A DNA stretch of 64,000 nucleotides from Paralichthys olivaceus (Eukaryota > Chordata > Actinopteri > Pleuronectiformes > Paralichthyidae): assembly GCF_024713975.1 (NCBI RefSeq), contig NC_091107.1, forward strand, positions 11,955,501 through 12,019,500, given 5' to 3'. The position numbers and the translations under genes were made by a program. Shown piece by piece: positions 34,641 through 49,283 of the stretch. The notes below the pieces were generated by a model, which searched no databases, had not been told where the DNA came from, and saw only the letters and a program-made list of their open reading frames with translations. Position 1 is the stretch's first letter. Every line of letters starts with the position of its first letter.

Positions 34641-37600
34641 GGGTTTAAAGCGTTGCTAGCTGAAATGACATGTCACTGTTATCTAAGATTGCTGACGTTA
34701 TGTTGTATTTTTGTGTCCATTTCTCTTTTGAGTCTCGAGCTGAAAAACATTGAGAACATCTCACTTAAACTAAGACGTAGAATGAGAGATAAAAGTTGAA
34801 GCGACTCAGATCCACAGTGATCGTCACCAAAACCTCAGAACAGGCAGAATCCTTAACAGAGGGAACGAAAGGCAACTTTTGTCTGATCATGTGCTCATTA
34901 TGGAATTCTCATCTGCTTCCACATCTGCAAATATTAATCATTTTTTCCACGCACATATATTCTAAGTATATCACTTTGTTTGTGCAGCTACTCTGACAAT
35001 CTTACAGAGAGATATTCAGAAATTAGTCTACATGGGCTCCAGGCAATCATTTAAATCCCACACTCTCAGATATCATCACCATCTGACAGCGTTTGCTTTT
35101 TTTTCCTGTGAGCTTGACTCTCGTGGGCTATTAAAAGTCTGTATTCTTCAATGTCTGCTTTAGGCAACAGAAAATCAAGCCATAAATATTTCAGATGTTT
35201 GAAATAAATGTGGGGTACTCCAGTGGAGTAGTATCTAGTGCTGTGACGTTGAGTCATTCGCCCACTGCAAGGCTCAGGATTATCAGCACCAAGGCGAGAG
35301 CTGTGTCGTCTGTTCCCTGCATATGTTTAAAACACACACAGTATGTAACAGAAAAGTTTCATGTTGGTTTTTTAAGCTACAGAACGAAGAGGTGGCACAC
35401 AGTTTATTTTCAACAAAGTACTGTTCAGAACCACATTTATACATTATTATGTGTTGGAGCAGATGGATTTTTATGTATTATTAATATGATTTGGGGTTGA
35501 ATCACATGTTGAAAGGGAAGGTGGCTTTATCAGGAACGTCCAGGATGTTTAATATGCTCATGTTGGAACAAGATAATAATAATACATACACTTTGGGAAA
35601 CCCTTGAACAATCAAGCCACGCGGCTTTGTTAATAAACACAGAGCTTACAGCATCTGTGAGCAGAATACCTTGAATTATCACTGTCGGCTCAGAGGATAA
35701 TAGTGCATGATCCCCTCTGTCAAATGGAAACAACTGAAACCAAATACAAAAACTATTGCACTCGAAATGTAATATTTCATCAGACAGCTTTGCCACGTAT
35801 TTGCGAGGGCTCTCGCGGGGATAAAACATCTATGAGAAACACAAGCATATTGGCACACATCCGCTTAGCCACATGTTTTGTGTAACTAATTGGATAACCA
35901 CACCAAGTAAAGCACGAAATTGCCTCTTCTTTTTTTTTTTATCCCTCCTGCAGCTGTGGATGCAACCCTCTCTGCAGGGCGTTGGTGGGGCACAGAGGCA
36001 CACACACATTTATGAGTCATACATTTAATGTGCTCTCCCTTCCTACTCACATCATAAACACTCAGGGAGATGGAAAATGAAAAATCCCCCCATTTTTTTC
36101 CCTCTGTAACCACATTGGCAACTTTGTCAAATGATCGAGGGAGATTCTCTCCTCTCCTGTCCTTTAAGTGTTTCTCATCCTTAGCCTCCAGAGCCCCGAC
36201 TCCTCTTCTCTTCCGCTGTCTGATACTCAAACATGCTGCTTGTGCTAATGCTTTTTGCAATATTGGTAGTGTGTATACAGTGTGTATGGTGTGTCTGCGT
36301 GCGGGCTTGTGTGTATGTTTGCCTGAGAAGATAAGAGATTAGCATGAGTCAGGTAATGATTCAGGACGCCAGGTGGCAAATGCCTGAAATCATGCTCTCT
36401 CTCTCCCTCCCTCTCTCTTGTTTTCCTCTCACTTCTTCTCCACTCCTCACACCGCACACACTGTCCATCCCGCTCCTTTGCATCGTCGTCTTCTTTTCTG
36501 CCTCCAGATGTCACCTTCTGTTTCCCTAACGCCCGCAACTGTAGCAAGCTTAATAACCCACCAGTTCACGGGTGGGCGTGGAGAGGTTAACAGGGGGAGA
36601 TAAAAAGGGTAAAGACAGATGGAGTGAAGAGGGAAGGTGGCGTGGTGGTAGGGGGACTGCTGTAGAGAGAGTGAAAGAGAGAGAGAGCGATGGCCAGATG
36701 TGGACAGATAAACGGTAGCGTGTCGGATTGAGGTGGAAATTGAGCACGAATCTCAAGGAGTGTATAGAGGAAAAAGGTGGCCGCTTGCATCGTGTGCGTG
36801 CCGTAGGGGGGTGAGAAGGATGGTGGGTAATTTAGAAAGAGTGGGACATAGGAATGTGTAGTGAGAGGCAGAGAGGGTTATAGAGAGCCGTGTAGAGGTG
36901 GATGGAGGCAGGGATGGAGAGATAGAAGGAGGGGTGGTGATCCTGGGGGCCTGATGACTCATGGCTGTGCTGCGGTTTGTGCGTCACTGGCGCTGGCTGG
37001 AGGAGGAGATAGTGGAGAGGTCTACGCATTTAATTACAGCCTTCCAATTTAGACACACTGTACACACACACACACACACTCACGCAAAATAATATCACAA
37101 ATAATAGTCTTACAAGTACACTAATTTGTAACACACGTACACAAGTGTTTGGACGTGCACGGACGGAGGTGCACGCTGCGAGCACTCAGAGATGTTTGCA
37201 ACGTCTTTGGCATACTTACAAACTGAATGTAAATGTTTCTATCCTTTTTTTGATTTCTTTCTCTCATCACAGGCATCAAGCTGTAACCGTTTGTGATCAC
37301 GAGCTGGTTGAGCTTGCATGCTCTTCGCGTGCATCCATCCCATCCCAGACACACCTCAAGGCACAAAACTTATCAAGCCCCCCCCCCCCCAAAAAAAGAG
37401 AATTCCAAAATACCAAATCGCACGGTTTGAGAAGTTGCACCACGAGGCTTGTGACTGGAATATGAAACAGAGGCACAGACATACAGAGGGACGTGCAGTA
37501 CTCGCTTTGATGACGCAGTATAGCAAAACTCTTCTGTCGGATTATTGCGTACGCACAAGAGTTTTCACAATATGACCTGTGCCACGTGATGTACCACATG

Positions 37601-40007
37601 ATGTCATCCCGCTGGTTAAAGGTCATCCTAGTCAGAGCAGGGTTTCTGCATCGCCTGTCTTTGTATTACACTGATTATTTATGCTTGTATGGTTTTGAAT
37701 AAGACATGCAAGGCTTGTGATTTCAAAATACCTCATCTGACTGTGGAAGTTGTTGCAGATTTATCTCTGTGGCACGCTATCCTTAAAATTAAGCTCGCTG
37801 TTTCTCTGCTTCTTTAGAAATTACTTCTCCTTCAGTCGAGTCAAGTTTATTTGAAAAGCATTTTTAACACCTGCTTCCTGTCGAGCACTCGCTTAAAGCA
37901 TCTGACAGGAAAGAAAGGACACATGCAGATAAAACTGAGGGTAAGAAACATTGTGAATGCCAGGAAATGATGGCAGAGCTCGCGCTCAAAAAAGAAGGAA
38001 CAAAAGAAAGTGTGACAGCTGTATTAGACCGTGTTGGCTGTGTGTATTTTTGGACATGTATTTTTCAGGGAGTAAAATGTATAAATACTTTCCATATGAC
38101 CCAGAGCTAAATGTAAAATGTAAAATATAACATATTAGCTTTGCAGGCATCCAATATGATTTACTATTTCTTAAGCTGCTTTTTCAAATTCAGTGCGTAT
38201 TTACTGTTTTTTATTTTCTTTATTTTGACAGATGCAATTACAAGCAGTGAAATGTCATATATATGGAATTTATATTGGATTAGTTGCGACTCTTCCATGA
38301 TGAACTAGTAAAACATTGAATTAGGTTTTAAAGATAGTTTTCTCACATGCATTTACATTTTACTCTGTATAATTGTTTTTCCTAACCTGTGTAGAAATAT
38401 CTGCATATATATGAATACAAAGAACAATTCGATTTTTTTAATCCAAACAGGCCTCAAAATGCAAAATCACTCAAACATGTTTTTTTAAATTGTCAATATC
38501 CTGTGATATTAGTCTTGCAATCAGCTTTCCTTTGCAGGTTTATTGACATGCAGTACAGTCTGATTTGTGTGTAATCACATTCTATATTGTGTGGTTTTAT
38601 TTCAGGAAACTGAAGGGTTGATTGATTTCATGAGCTGGATTTGCGATTGACATTAAAAGAGCTCCAGGATAAAGGATATGAATCAAATAAAAATACAATT
38701 TGATTTCAGAGCATGTTGGTCTCCCATATTTACATTTAACTTCAAATGTTCAAATTCAGATGGTCCACAGCATCCCTCCCCATGTGCCCTTTCACCACCT
38801 TTCTCTTTTAATTTCTCTTTCTTTGACTTCCAGTCCCTATTTGAACACATTACCCTCCTTGTGTGCCAATTATCCCCTGCGAGGCTGCAAGCCTCACTCA
38901 AACAATAGGAGCAATCAGTTGCCCTCTCTCCCTCTCCCCCCCTTTACGCCACACTCTCCTCCAGTGGAGAGTGCAGAGGGAAGATAATTTTTCCAAACAA
39001 CAGCGTGGGGAGGGAAATGGCAGAGGGAGGGGGGAAGAGGAGAGGCAGAGAGAGATAAAAAAAGAGAGAGGGGCCACTGATTGGCCGGGTCACATCGGTA
39101 CAGAGAGTCTAGAGGCACATGTGACAATACGACACCGCATGCAGATGTTTGCTGTCTTAAGCTGAGACAGGCAAACACACAGCTGCTTTATAACCCTTGA
39201 CACAGATCCCCTAAACCCTTAAATACACAACAACACACAAAATGATCCTGCAACAAAGAAGCTGGTGGAGAGCTTCTGCTCTTAGAAAAGTCTACACGAT
39301 ATTTACACACAAACAAAGGCTGGTGGATTTCATTCATTTCTGACATTAGAAATGTCTGAACTAATGTGCTTTAACTTGTTCATAAAGACTTTTTAAGCTG
39401 CACAAATTATTTGCTTATCATGGTGTAATTTCATTAACCTTCAAAATAAAAGAATCACACGTTTCATTAAAAAATGATAAAACAAGACAAAATTAATCCG
39501 TTTTGTAGATTTATAAAATAAAGACACAATAATGATTTAAAACAAAAAGATCTACACATTTTTTTGTGGATGCTTTTTATTTATTTTTTTACTAATTCAT
39601 TGGTGTTTTTTTCCCCTGCAGTTTTCCAGGTCTTTCAATTTAACGCCTATTTCCCCTCTCATTCATGTCAGCTATTATGAGTCGTCAGTGGCTCCGTCCC
39701 TGGGGAGGGAAATCCCAGCTGTCACTAAATAACTTTTCAGATCACACCAATAAAGCTAATGTCCACGGACACTAAAGGCCGTGGAGTCCATTTAACAGCC
39801 AGTTAACGCATGAGCACACAAGTGACACACACACCCACATACATATGTATGTCTGAGCGCACACACAGACAGATTGTTGTGGATTACTCTAACCAGGCTA
39901 ATGATCTCCTCAATGGGACAACTGGGACTCTTCTGAGACCATCTTCAGCCTGAGGCCCCACAGGGACTTGGAGTGAGGCTCAGGGGTAATTACAATGTAA
40001 ATGCTGC

Positions 40008-40066
<59 letters not shown>
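40008..40066 (+). repeat. (TG)n microsatellite
   Basis: About 29 TG/CG units. Confidence 0.9.
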
Positions 40067-41014
40067 CCCACATGTGCAGGTCCAAGATTAGATTTATCTA
40101 CAATCTTACACTTTTGTCAAGCAAGTTTTGATTATGCCGGCTCTGGAAATCAATGAATATAGAATTTTTTTGCAGCTCAATGAATTATTTGATGAATGTT
40201 AACATATATGACCCTGATATGGAGCATGGATTTCAAACATGTGTTATTTTCCAAAGCTCTCCTCAACATAATACATACTAAGATATTGAAACGAGTAACT
40301 GTAAATATGAATAGTAATAAAACTTATTTTTTGTGATTTTATATCAGTTTTAAAACAGTAATGGACAAAAAGTAAAAGCACAAACACGAAATATAACAAA
40401 GGAAACTAATTTCTTCAAATCCCTTCAAACAATGTTTTGCATTAAATAAACTGAACTCAAATCAGTTCAGCAAAGCTCACGTACATGTCACATGAGTGCA
40501 CATGTCAGTTTTGCATCGCCTCTTAGAAAGATTTTGATCGCCCGACTTAAGGTTCAGCTCCTGCTCTGTTGGGGTTAATTTCATCGCCACCTGCTCTGGG
40601 AGAGAAAACGCATTTGAAATGATGTCAAACATTCAGACTCAGTGACACTGACTGTGACTGTGGATGCAGATGACAGGAAAGCAGAGGACAAGAAATGGAG
40701 GGGAGAGTGTAATTGAGAGAGCGAGAGAGAGGGAGGCTGTAAATGGCTGTATGATTGATGTGAGTTTTACGCTGGGAGTGAGAGGTAAGGGGGAGAGTAG
40801 AGTTAGAAAATGAGGTGGCAGGCACAAATTGATCCTCACCTCTTTTTTTTTCTTTGTTTCGCCTCATGGCCCTCATCATCATCATCATCATTATTCCCCC
40901 CTCTCCCTCTCTTTTTCTTACTCCCTCTGTCACCAGCTTTCTTTCCTGCCCCTCTCTGCCAATCAGATCGTAACGTGACATTATGCCTCATTATACCTGG
41001 GCTGGATGACGGGT

Positions 41015-41041
41015 CTGCTGCTGCTGCTGCTGCTGCTGCTG
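41015..41041 (+). repeat. (CTG)9 repeat
   Basis: Nine uninterrupted CTG units in non-coding sequence. Confidence 0.9.
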
Positions 41042-41391
41042 GGGACCAACCCTCTCAGGCGCAGCATGCCACACAAAACAGAAAAGCCACATATGACATG
41101 TTCTCCAATGTACACGTCCCGTGTCTTTTGTCTCTTCATTTGTTGCATCTCATTTTGGCAGCGTGCAGACATATTTGAAAGAGACGGGGCGTTATGTAAT
41201 CTGGGGAAAGAAAGCTGCGATGGGAAGAGATAGTGATGAGAGTGTAGAGAATAGAATAGAAGCAAAGGGAAAAAGGCGAGTAAGAAAATGAGAATCATAG
41301 GAGGGGTAGAAAGGTAGAAAGAGAGCCATGAACACTCAAGCAAGAGAAAAACATTGTGGTCATCTGCAGTGCGATGAGTCACCTGTAGGCA

Positions 41392-41425
<34 letters not shown>
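41392..41425 (+). repeat. (CA)n microsatellite
   Basis: About 15 CA units with one TA interruption. Confidence 0.85.
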
Positions 41426-41426
<1 letters not shown>

Positions 41427-41870
41427 AATCCAAAAGAGACAGGCTTTGCAATCACAGCCCACAGCTGTGTAGTTACAATGCCATATTGTCTCATAAACTG
41501 CATTCACTGGCAGCGTTGCATTGTTAAATCTTGTGCTGAATGAACAAGTGACAGTGTAAAAAGACTAAATTTAAGAAATCAAAAGAAAAACGACGAAATG
41601 ATTCCACCTTTTCCAGGCTCCCTGGGTAGGATCAAAGCCATCGACCTGATGATTAACATAAACGCTTCGACCAAATGTTAATGAAAGGGAGGAATCAGTG
41701 TGTAGATGGTTGTTGTAATTATTTCAAATGGAATCCATGGACTGAATCAACCATCTGTTTCCTGCATCCATACACATTTCCTTCTGGTGTCCTTCTGCTC
41801 CTCCTCTGTTTGGTCACTTTTGAAAAGGCTGTGTTGAATGATCAAACACAACAGAGATACACTATAGAAC

Positions 41871-41873
<3 letters not shown>

Positions 41874-41906
<33 letters not shown>
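41874..41906 (+). repeat. (TA)n microsatellite
   Basis: About 16 TA units. Confidence 0.9.
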
Positions 41907-41909
<3 letters not shown>

Positions 41910-43630
41910 TTCTGGGCTGCGACTAATGTTTATTTCTACAATTGACACAAGGCGTTTTTTTACACCAGAACTAAGGTTCATGTTTACATTTAATCCGGTT
42001 AGTTTTGGTAAAACTAAAACACATTGGTACATCCTATCATCATCACCCATGTGAACGTCGGCCTATACTTGACATTGATTGGTGTGCAGACGGGTGCACG
42101 TCTGACATCAGTGTGTTGTCAATTCAGCTTTTGTGTACACTAACTTTTTGAATATAGTGCGAAGAAAATGTTAGTCAATTAATCAACTACTTGCAGCAGC
42201 GCTTAAAGTAAAAAAAATAAATAAACTCAAGTAAAAGGGTCATACTTCTATCTTTACCTCACCAAATGTCCCATGTCAGCCCATGTGAGACTATTATTAA
42301 ACAGCTCGGTGCAAAACAACAAAGACGCAGACAGACGAACTGGGAGACAGAAAAAAAAAAAGTTAAATGCCACAGAGAGAAAGAATCAAACCGTAAAAGG
42401 TCACAAAAGAAAAGAAAATTACATCTGATGTAAATCACTTTAGCATCAGTGTAACAGTGATGCTAACCAATAAATAAAAGCAAAGTCAATCAATTCACAA
42501 GGTTCATCAGGATAGAAATTGTATGAAATTGCTCTGAAAATGTTTTATTCACCAAAACGTTACCTTTTAGCCTGTAACGTTGAGCTCATATAGATTATTT
42601 TGGATTTTTTTTTTAATCCGAAATATTTGTGCTTGTATATTATCAATTTTTGTTTTCTACATTCGATTAAACATCTTGCAGGAAAAATCAATCCTTGCTT
42701 CCGTTGGACAGTGTGATGAAACTTTAGCTTGGATTTAATATTGAATGTGTTGATTCCTTGGTCATAGAAAATCTGCTTCATCTTCTGCATTTCCTTTCCT
42801 TTGACTTTGCAGTGAGGCTACATTTTAAGCTGACCTATTATTCACTGGCTGTCAGATAACACAAGGTTACTGTAAAACAAAAACACAGCACAGTTTCTGC
42901 TGCAGCCTGTCAGAGAGTCAGGTCAGCTCACACAACAACACCATTCCACTTATTTCCAAATGTCACTTTATCGCTAAGAAGCAGGACAACGTTACATGTG
43001 CTCACGTAGAGACAAGGCGTGCTGCTTTATTTCCCTTCCGTCTGCCTGAATCCTACATAAGGACAAAACGACTGGAAACGGGGAGCAGATCTTGTCATCA
43101 TTCATTCTAATTCTCCGTGCATTTAACTCACACTCTCCAGTCCTCCCCCTTGTCCTCCCCCGCCCTCCCTCCCAGCTTCATCTCTTTTCAAGCCTCATCA
43201 CCAACTCACAGCACCCCACCACCATCTCACTACCCCCTCCCCAATTTCTCTCCATCCTCTTTCATGTCCCCCGAACAAGAATAACATTAATTCAGTCTAT
43301 TTGTATTAGTGGTGGCTGGTCGTGCTGCCTTTAAGGTTCCTTCACGAGTCTGAAATCTCTCTGTCTGCAGAGGGAGCCGCTCCTCGTCGTCCATCTCCTC
43401 GCACGGCGTAACCTCACTGGTGTGTTGTCACGCTCGTGCCTGTGCAAATGTGTGTACGCAGCCGTGCGCCTGTGCCCACATTCATACAAACCGTTCCCGC
43501 CACTCCTCACGGAGAAGAGCATCTTTTTCGGGGAACATTTTCTGTGAAGTGCTTTATGCAACTTTCAGGCGACGGGAAACATTTCAGATGCGAAAGATCA
43601 CGGAGAGTAGGTATTAGACTTTTCAATGTT

Positions 43631-43644
43631 GTTGCCATGGCAAC
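43631..43644. promoter_or_regulatory. Perfect palindromic RFX X-box
   Basis: GTTGCCATGGCAAC is the full inverted-repeat consensus bound by RFX factors (GTTRCCATGGYAAC). No gene start is visible nearby, so it would be a distal element. Confidence 0.5.
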
Positions 43645-46600
43645 GGTGTCAATGAGAGACATAGTGATTATTCATATTTTTGCAGCCACTTGAGTCGGAA
43701 AGTTTATGCTGTTGAGAGGGCAACGAGAGATAAGTGGAATCGGTTTCTGTCCAGGCCTTTCCTTTTTTTTTTGTCGTCAGTGTATGACCTGGCGACAACA
43801 CTTTTTATTGTACTCTGTGGGTTGTGACCTTAAACTGAGTCCGACCACATATTTGATCAAACTCTGTTCAAATACAACGTGTAACACAACGACAAACATC
43901 CACACTGGAGCTAGCCCTGCCCTGGCCCCAGTACAATTCTGTTAATTAGTAGAGCGGTGGAGAAAATAGAAATACATCAACCTGCTGAACAGCGATTATT
44001 AGTCCTCTCCTGCAAAGTCATTGTGTGAAAATGAAAAAAAGAGTTTCAAAACAAAATAAGTGATTCTAGGTTTCATGAAGCATCACAATGTTTGGTAATA
44101 GATGTGATTACTTCTCAGCCCGTCAGAGATTTCAAATGTAATGTCATCTGCGAGAATGTGTGAGGAATGACTAAACAAAGCAAGAAGATTCATCCTCTTG
44201 AATGAATTTCACTTTTTGTGCTTTCACTTCTTAGATGTGTAACCTTCGACAAAAAGGGTCCAACGAGAAAACAAGTGCAGCAGATATTTTAGACTGTAGG
44301 TGTGTTTCAGAACTCTTACAAACCTAAATCATAAAATGAAAAAAAATGAACAAACACACAAACTGAGCAACTGTTACATACTATTTATTTCTATTTACTA
44401 CCGTCATCATCATCAGCCTCCTCTCTCATCCAATATGTTAATATCCTCTGGCGTCAGTGACACTCTGCTGATGTCATATTTTCGCTCTCCACATCTTTTA
44501 TCTTTAATTACGTAGTTTTGCCACATGCTTCCTTTTAATGAGGAAACTGTGACAGTAAAATCCAGGAAACTTCGAGAGCCATGACGGCTGGATATTAAGT
44601 TTAATGCTTCAGAGTAACGGCTGCCTCACAGCAGTTAAATCTATAAATGTTTACTCACGTTGATGCAGTATATGAATCATAAAGGGCGATGAGTTGAAGG
44701 GCTAAAATATTCAATTTTTGTTTCACAGTCGCAGCATACAAGCCATTATTTTTTTATGGAGAAGCACAAACACACTCTTGTTCCTCAGAGCGTTGGAAAA
44801 ACTGTGAAAATTTGGAGTTTTTAGAAATGTTTAATATATTTAAAGATATATATTCCTAGTTTTTCTTAGATTGGTCTTTGATCAGTCAGGGTTTTATAGA
44901 AGATCTGTAAGTTTGTAGTCGAGCTGAATCTGGATCTGAAACAGAGCAGACAACAGTATTTTATATATCTTAAATGGAGTATAATACTCTTTTTGCATTG
45001 TACCTTCACATGGAAATTCTGTCATATTCACACTTCAGTTATGGATTTGCCCTCCCAGCTTTTTGTTGGTGTTAATGCATTTGTAAGATTTAATGTATAA
45101 GTTTACAGTCCGATTTCAAGAGGTAAAATCGAACCTGTATATTATGACCCGTGTAGATGGAGTCGATAGAATAATTCCTTTGTTTTTAATCGATTTCCAA
45201 AAAACAGATCAGGTTATTTTCAGCTTCATGACATGTAAGAATCGATATTAAGAGCTGAGGGACTTTCAAAGTGTCACAAGCTGCTGTGTGTATGGGGCCT
45301 GATGCACTGTGGGTGAGCCCTGGTCTCGCTCCTTTCCTGTGACTCTCATGTCGGATTGTAAATCTCCTGCTTCACTTCCTCCGACGACAAAGAAAAGAAG
45401 GGAAAAAAGCTCCCGAGGGTAAAAACTGAAAGTGAGAGGAACAGGTTGCCTTCTCTCCAAGGTCAACCAGCTGCCACATCAATGAGCCTCTTCACTCTGA
45501 GTCAACAGAGCACGGAATCACTTCCATGATGAGTTTGTCATGTATAATGCTGTCCTGTGACCCCCATCACGCCACACCAGAACACACGGTCACACATAAT
45601 AACACTGCGAGCTTAATGGGAGGCTGAGTCATACAAGACGTCCTCAAACACCTGTTTATTTACCATATTTCCCTGGATTGTTTTCCTGTTCGCGTCTTTG
45701 CGAGCGCTCCCTGATACACCCTTTGGTGCTGTCTGCTTGCATTAACCCCTGAGGACAAACCCGCAGCTTCATCAAGGGTGCAATGGAAAGGACAGTGTGT
45801 CATGAAGGACGGAACAGCACGGTGCCGCATTGTTTTAGAGGCTGGATGAGTCATGGAAGACGAATCAGGGTTGGTGGCATTTGAGAAGGCTCGCCCATCG
45901 CATTAGGGCAGCTCTGTAAAATTAACAATGGAATTGCGGCGCGCTCCCATGACGCCTGTTTCAGCAGATCAGACAAGAAATTTATTAAGGCCTAATCTAT
46001 CCTAACAACCTGAGAGACGCGACATTTACATGTTGCATGTCACGGTTGTAATTTGTTGTGGAAGAAGAAGAATATCTCTCCTCCGCCGTCTCTTGTCAGC
46101 CCTCCTCGCAAAAAACGATGAAGTTGAAGTGTATTTATATCACCTAGTACACAATGTGAGCGCGGCATCGCTGTGACTATTTCAAGTAATTTCTATATGA
46201 CTCACCGAAGAAATTCAAAAGCTTCACACAACATCAAAAGAGCAGACTGCAAATTTTCCCCTCCCGCTTTAGTCATGGCTGAATTACTTTTAATCTACAT
46301 TGTCAGTTTTGGTGAGATGAGTCCACACTTCAAAAATTCAAACGAAGGCCTCCACATTGTGGATTTAAACAGGAAAGAAAATATGTTTGACACCAACCCA
46401 CCCGCCCACTCGTCCCACACGCACGCTCCAGCCTCCACCCCCACCCCGCCTCTCCCGCCATCTCATTCATTCAGGTTTTTGCCACGTTTCAAAATAATCC
46501 TTCTCAGTAGGGTTCGTCTTTTTCTGAGTGGCTGCCTTTGATTTATTTATTTTCTCTCTCCTTGGTGAAAAAGCAAAATTACACAAAATTGCTCACATAC

Positions 46601-47868
46601 AATTGGTGTGGCTATGAATGCGGTCATTCTTGACTTCACCGCACATCTCATACGTTCATCTTGTATGCGAATGCACAGCGTTTGCAGGTGACAAGACTCC
46701 GAGCATAATCCATTTTCCTCCCCCCCCCTCTCCCCTCTGTATTTCCACCCCTGTCTCTCTTTGTGTCTCGCCCTGACCACCCTCACACACACTGCCAACG
46801 TGAGATAGCCATGTCTGTGTGTCCACTAGTGCAGTGTGTCATGTGTGATAATCTCTGACGTACGTGTCACGTGCCAGCGGTTTTTAGGGTTCCACAAGAA
46901 GCTGCTTATTATTGTTATCGTTTTTAGACATCATCATTATCAGCTGGAGCAGATGCGACGGGTGCCTATGCGTCATTGTTCCCTCCATAACCCCCTAAAG
47001 CGCTCGCCGCCAAAAGCAACCCACAACGTAACCAACAAAGGAGGGGAGAGAACACGTCGAAAAATCACACTGGCTCTCTTTCAGCGCCCCCCCTTCCCAT
47101 CCATCCATCCTCTCATCCCCTTTTTTTTGCCTCTCTATTAAATGTTCACTTCTTTTGTCTCATCCACTCTTGTTCTCTTGTGCCATCGCACTCTATCTTT
47201 TTGTGTGACACACTCTGCCCTCGTCTGCTCTCTCTGGCCGCCATTATCTAAACCACCCATCTCCTCATCTTTCTTTCAATTCCCCACTCTCGTAGTCAGG
47301 AAAAAAGATTCACAACCTACACACACACAGATAAACGCACACCCAACACACACACACTTTGACACTATGCTTGAAAATACTCTAACCCCTCCCAAAACCT
47401 TCCTACACACACAAGCTCACCCCCTCATTGCCACCCCCGCCACCATCATCACCACCTTCTATGCTCTCCAAACCCTTAACCCCCCCACCCCCCACCCACC
47501 CACCCACCCTAATCCTAATCACACCACCACCACCGTCATCAGCCCTTATCTCACTCCACCAAATCTGCTGTGACTCAAAACAATTTCCTCTCATTTGCGA
47601 TTTTTTACTGCCCTCCCCCGCCGCCTACACCTCCATCAACCTGCCTACCCCCCCCTCCAATAAACCTTCTCCACCTCCTCAATACCCCATCACTGCCCAT
47701 CCGGCGCAAACCCCACCCCAGGTGCACACGCACACCGACACAAATGCGTATACAAATGCACTCACGTACACACACACTCTTGAAGCAGTCCCCGTTAAGA
47801 ATGACGGCTCGTCATGTGTAAGTGGTGACTTGCCACTGTCATCCAGTGGAGCCCGAGAAGAACTGCAG

Positions 47869-47880
47869 TGTGACGTCACA
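47869..47880. promoter_or_regulatory. Palindromic CRE
   Basis: TGTGACGTCACA is a full CRE inside a 12-base palindrome, in a GC-richer patch about 1.4 kb upstream of the MATE start codon. Confidence 0.4.
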
Positions 47881-48534
47881 GCGGACGCCAGCCCCTCTGG
47901 TTGGTGGAACATATTTACGTGTGTGTGCGGATGGAATGGGGGAGCCAGAGGAATACAATTTGGTGGGTGGGTGGACTCAGTGGGCCTTGCTGCATCACTG
48001 AACCAGCAAAATGAATGAAAGCCTACACTAGGTGTCACCCCCTTCCTCTCCTGTTGGCCTCCGTTAATTTCCCTTTCTCCTTCCTGTTCTCCTCTTGTCC
48101 TTCTGACCCTCGAGGCGATCAATGCAGGTGAAACTGCAGAAATCAACCAAGCGTTTGACAGTATGTTCTACGGCGTGTCGCAGTGTTGCACGGCTGTGTT
48201 TAATGGCAGCTGAAGGAGAAACAAATATTTACGATCGGGAAGCTGGTCAAACCTAGATGAAGCAGCGTTTGTATTTTAACAGGGGCAAAACAGCACCACT
48301 CGATGGGAGCTTCTCATAGCCACAACAGAGAGGAGCACATCACTGATGGAAGTAGTGGATATGAGCGTGTGTGTGTTGTTTTACAGTGATTTACCTCAAT
48401 GTGGGGGAAAACCCAAGTCTGTTAAGTTTTACAAATGTTTTAAAGATCTAAGTGCATGGCCTCAGGTGCAATTACTATGCTTTCAAATCCACTTTTGCTT
48501 GTTTGACAGAAGAAAAACTTGTCATCATGCCAAA

Positions 48535-48790
48535 GATTCACAATCTTGATTTATCCTGGGTGGGATATGGGCGTAACATTCAATAAACCATCCAGACTGC
48601 CACCTTCCATTCTCTTTAAAAGCCAGGCAATGAATGCTCCGGCGCCTGATTTGAAATGATCTATTGGAGTTTGGAGAGGAGGGTTGTCCTGGGACCTGGG
48701 GGATCTGCCCGAATATTTCAGACATACGGCACATTCAGGGGGCCATTTAGAGCTTTATAGACCAGAAGCAAAATGTAACTTTGAAGCGGT
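48535..48790 (-). mobile_element. Degenerate LINE C-terminal fragment
   Basis: The minus strand reads LLLVYKALNGPLNVPYV followed by stops and frameshifts. This matches the '(F)KILLLVYKALNG...Y(I/L)' block at the C-terminus of Rex1/L2-like fish LINEs. Confidence 0.5.
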
Positions 48791-49283
48791 GGGAGACTTT
48801 TACAGGAGTTATGGAGATCACCTTTTAACACCTTTCCTCTCCACAGTAATAAATTGTTGCCATCATAACTTCCACCTCCCATCAATGCCCTGTTAATGTC
48901 AGTATGAATGTGCTGCTGCTCATACAGTTTTGTATTAACTGCAGATTTTTTTATACTTCTACTGAAAACATTCAATCCTTTTCAATTTTGGCAGCCGAGA
49001 GAAAAACGACCAGCTCTGTTTTGGCAGCGTTTACAGTGCACAGCTCATTGGTGGGTTGGGGGCGGAGAGATCTGACTTATAGCGTACAGTATCTGCCCAG
49101 TATCTCACAGACAGAGAGCTCAGTGGGCAGGCTCTGCAGGCCTTGGTTATTCATTATTACCCAGGTAATTGGTTATTGATTACTCCCTGCCTTTTTGTCC
49201 TGTGTCTATGGGGAATTGTACTGTACGAACATCAGTCAGTTTTCAAGACTGAGTTCTGTTTTCCTCCAAAAGCTCATTTCAGA

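Larger units (their letters stand above)
34641..48530. other. Gene-free stretch upstream of the MATE pair
   Basis: No convincing exon. Contains purine/pyrimidine-biased tracts (36390-37020, 38910-39080, 46690-46760, 47140-47700), microsatellites listed separately, and repeat-free segments such as about 39610-39830. Open frames here are Pro-, Ser- or His-rich products of low-complexity DNA. Confidence 0.35.

Noticed and set aside
40981..41451. 156-codon minus-strand frame
   Set aside because: It begins in a (CA)n array and ends in poly-Ser from the (CTG)n repeat; composition is not protein-like.
47142..48018. Pro/Thr/His-rich frames of 143 and 196 codons
   Set aside because: They arise from a C-rich, CA-rich low-complexity tract and have no domain or start context.
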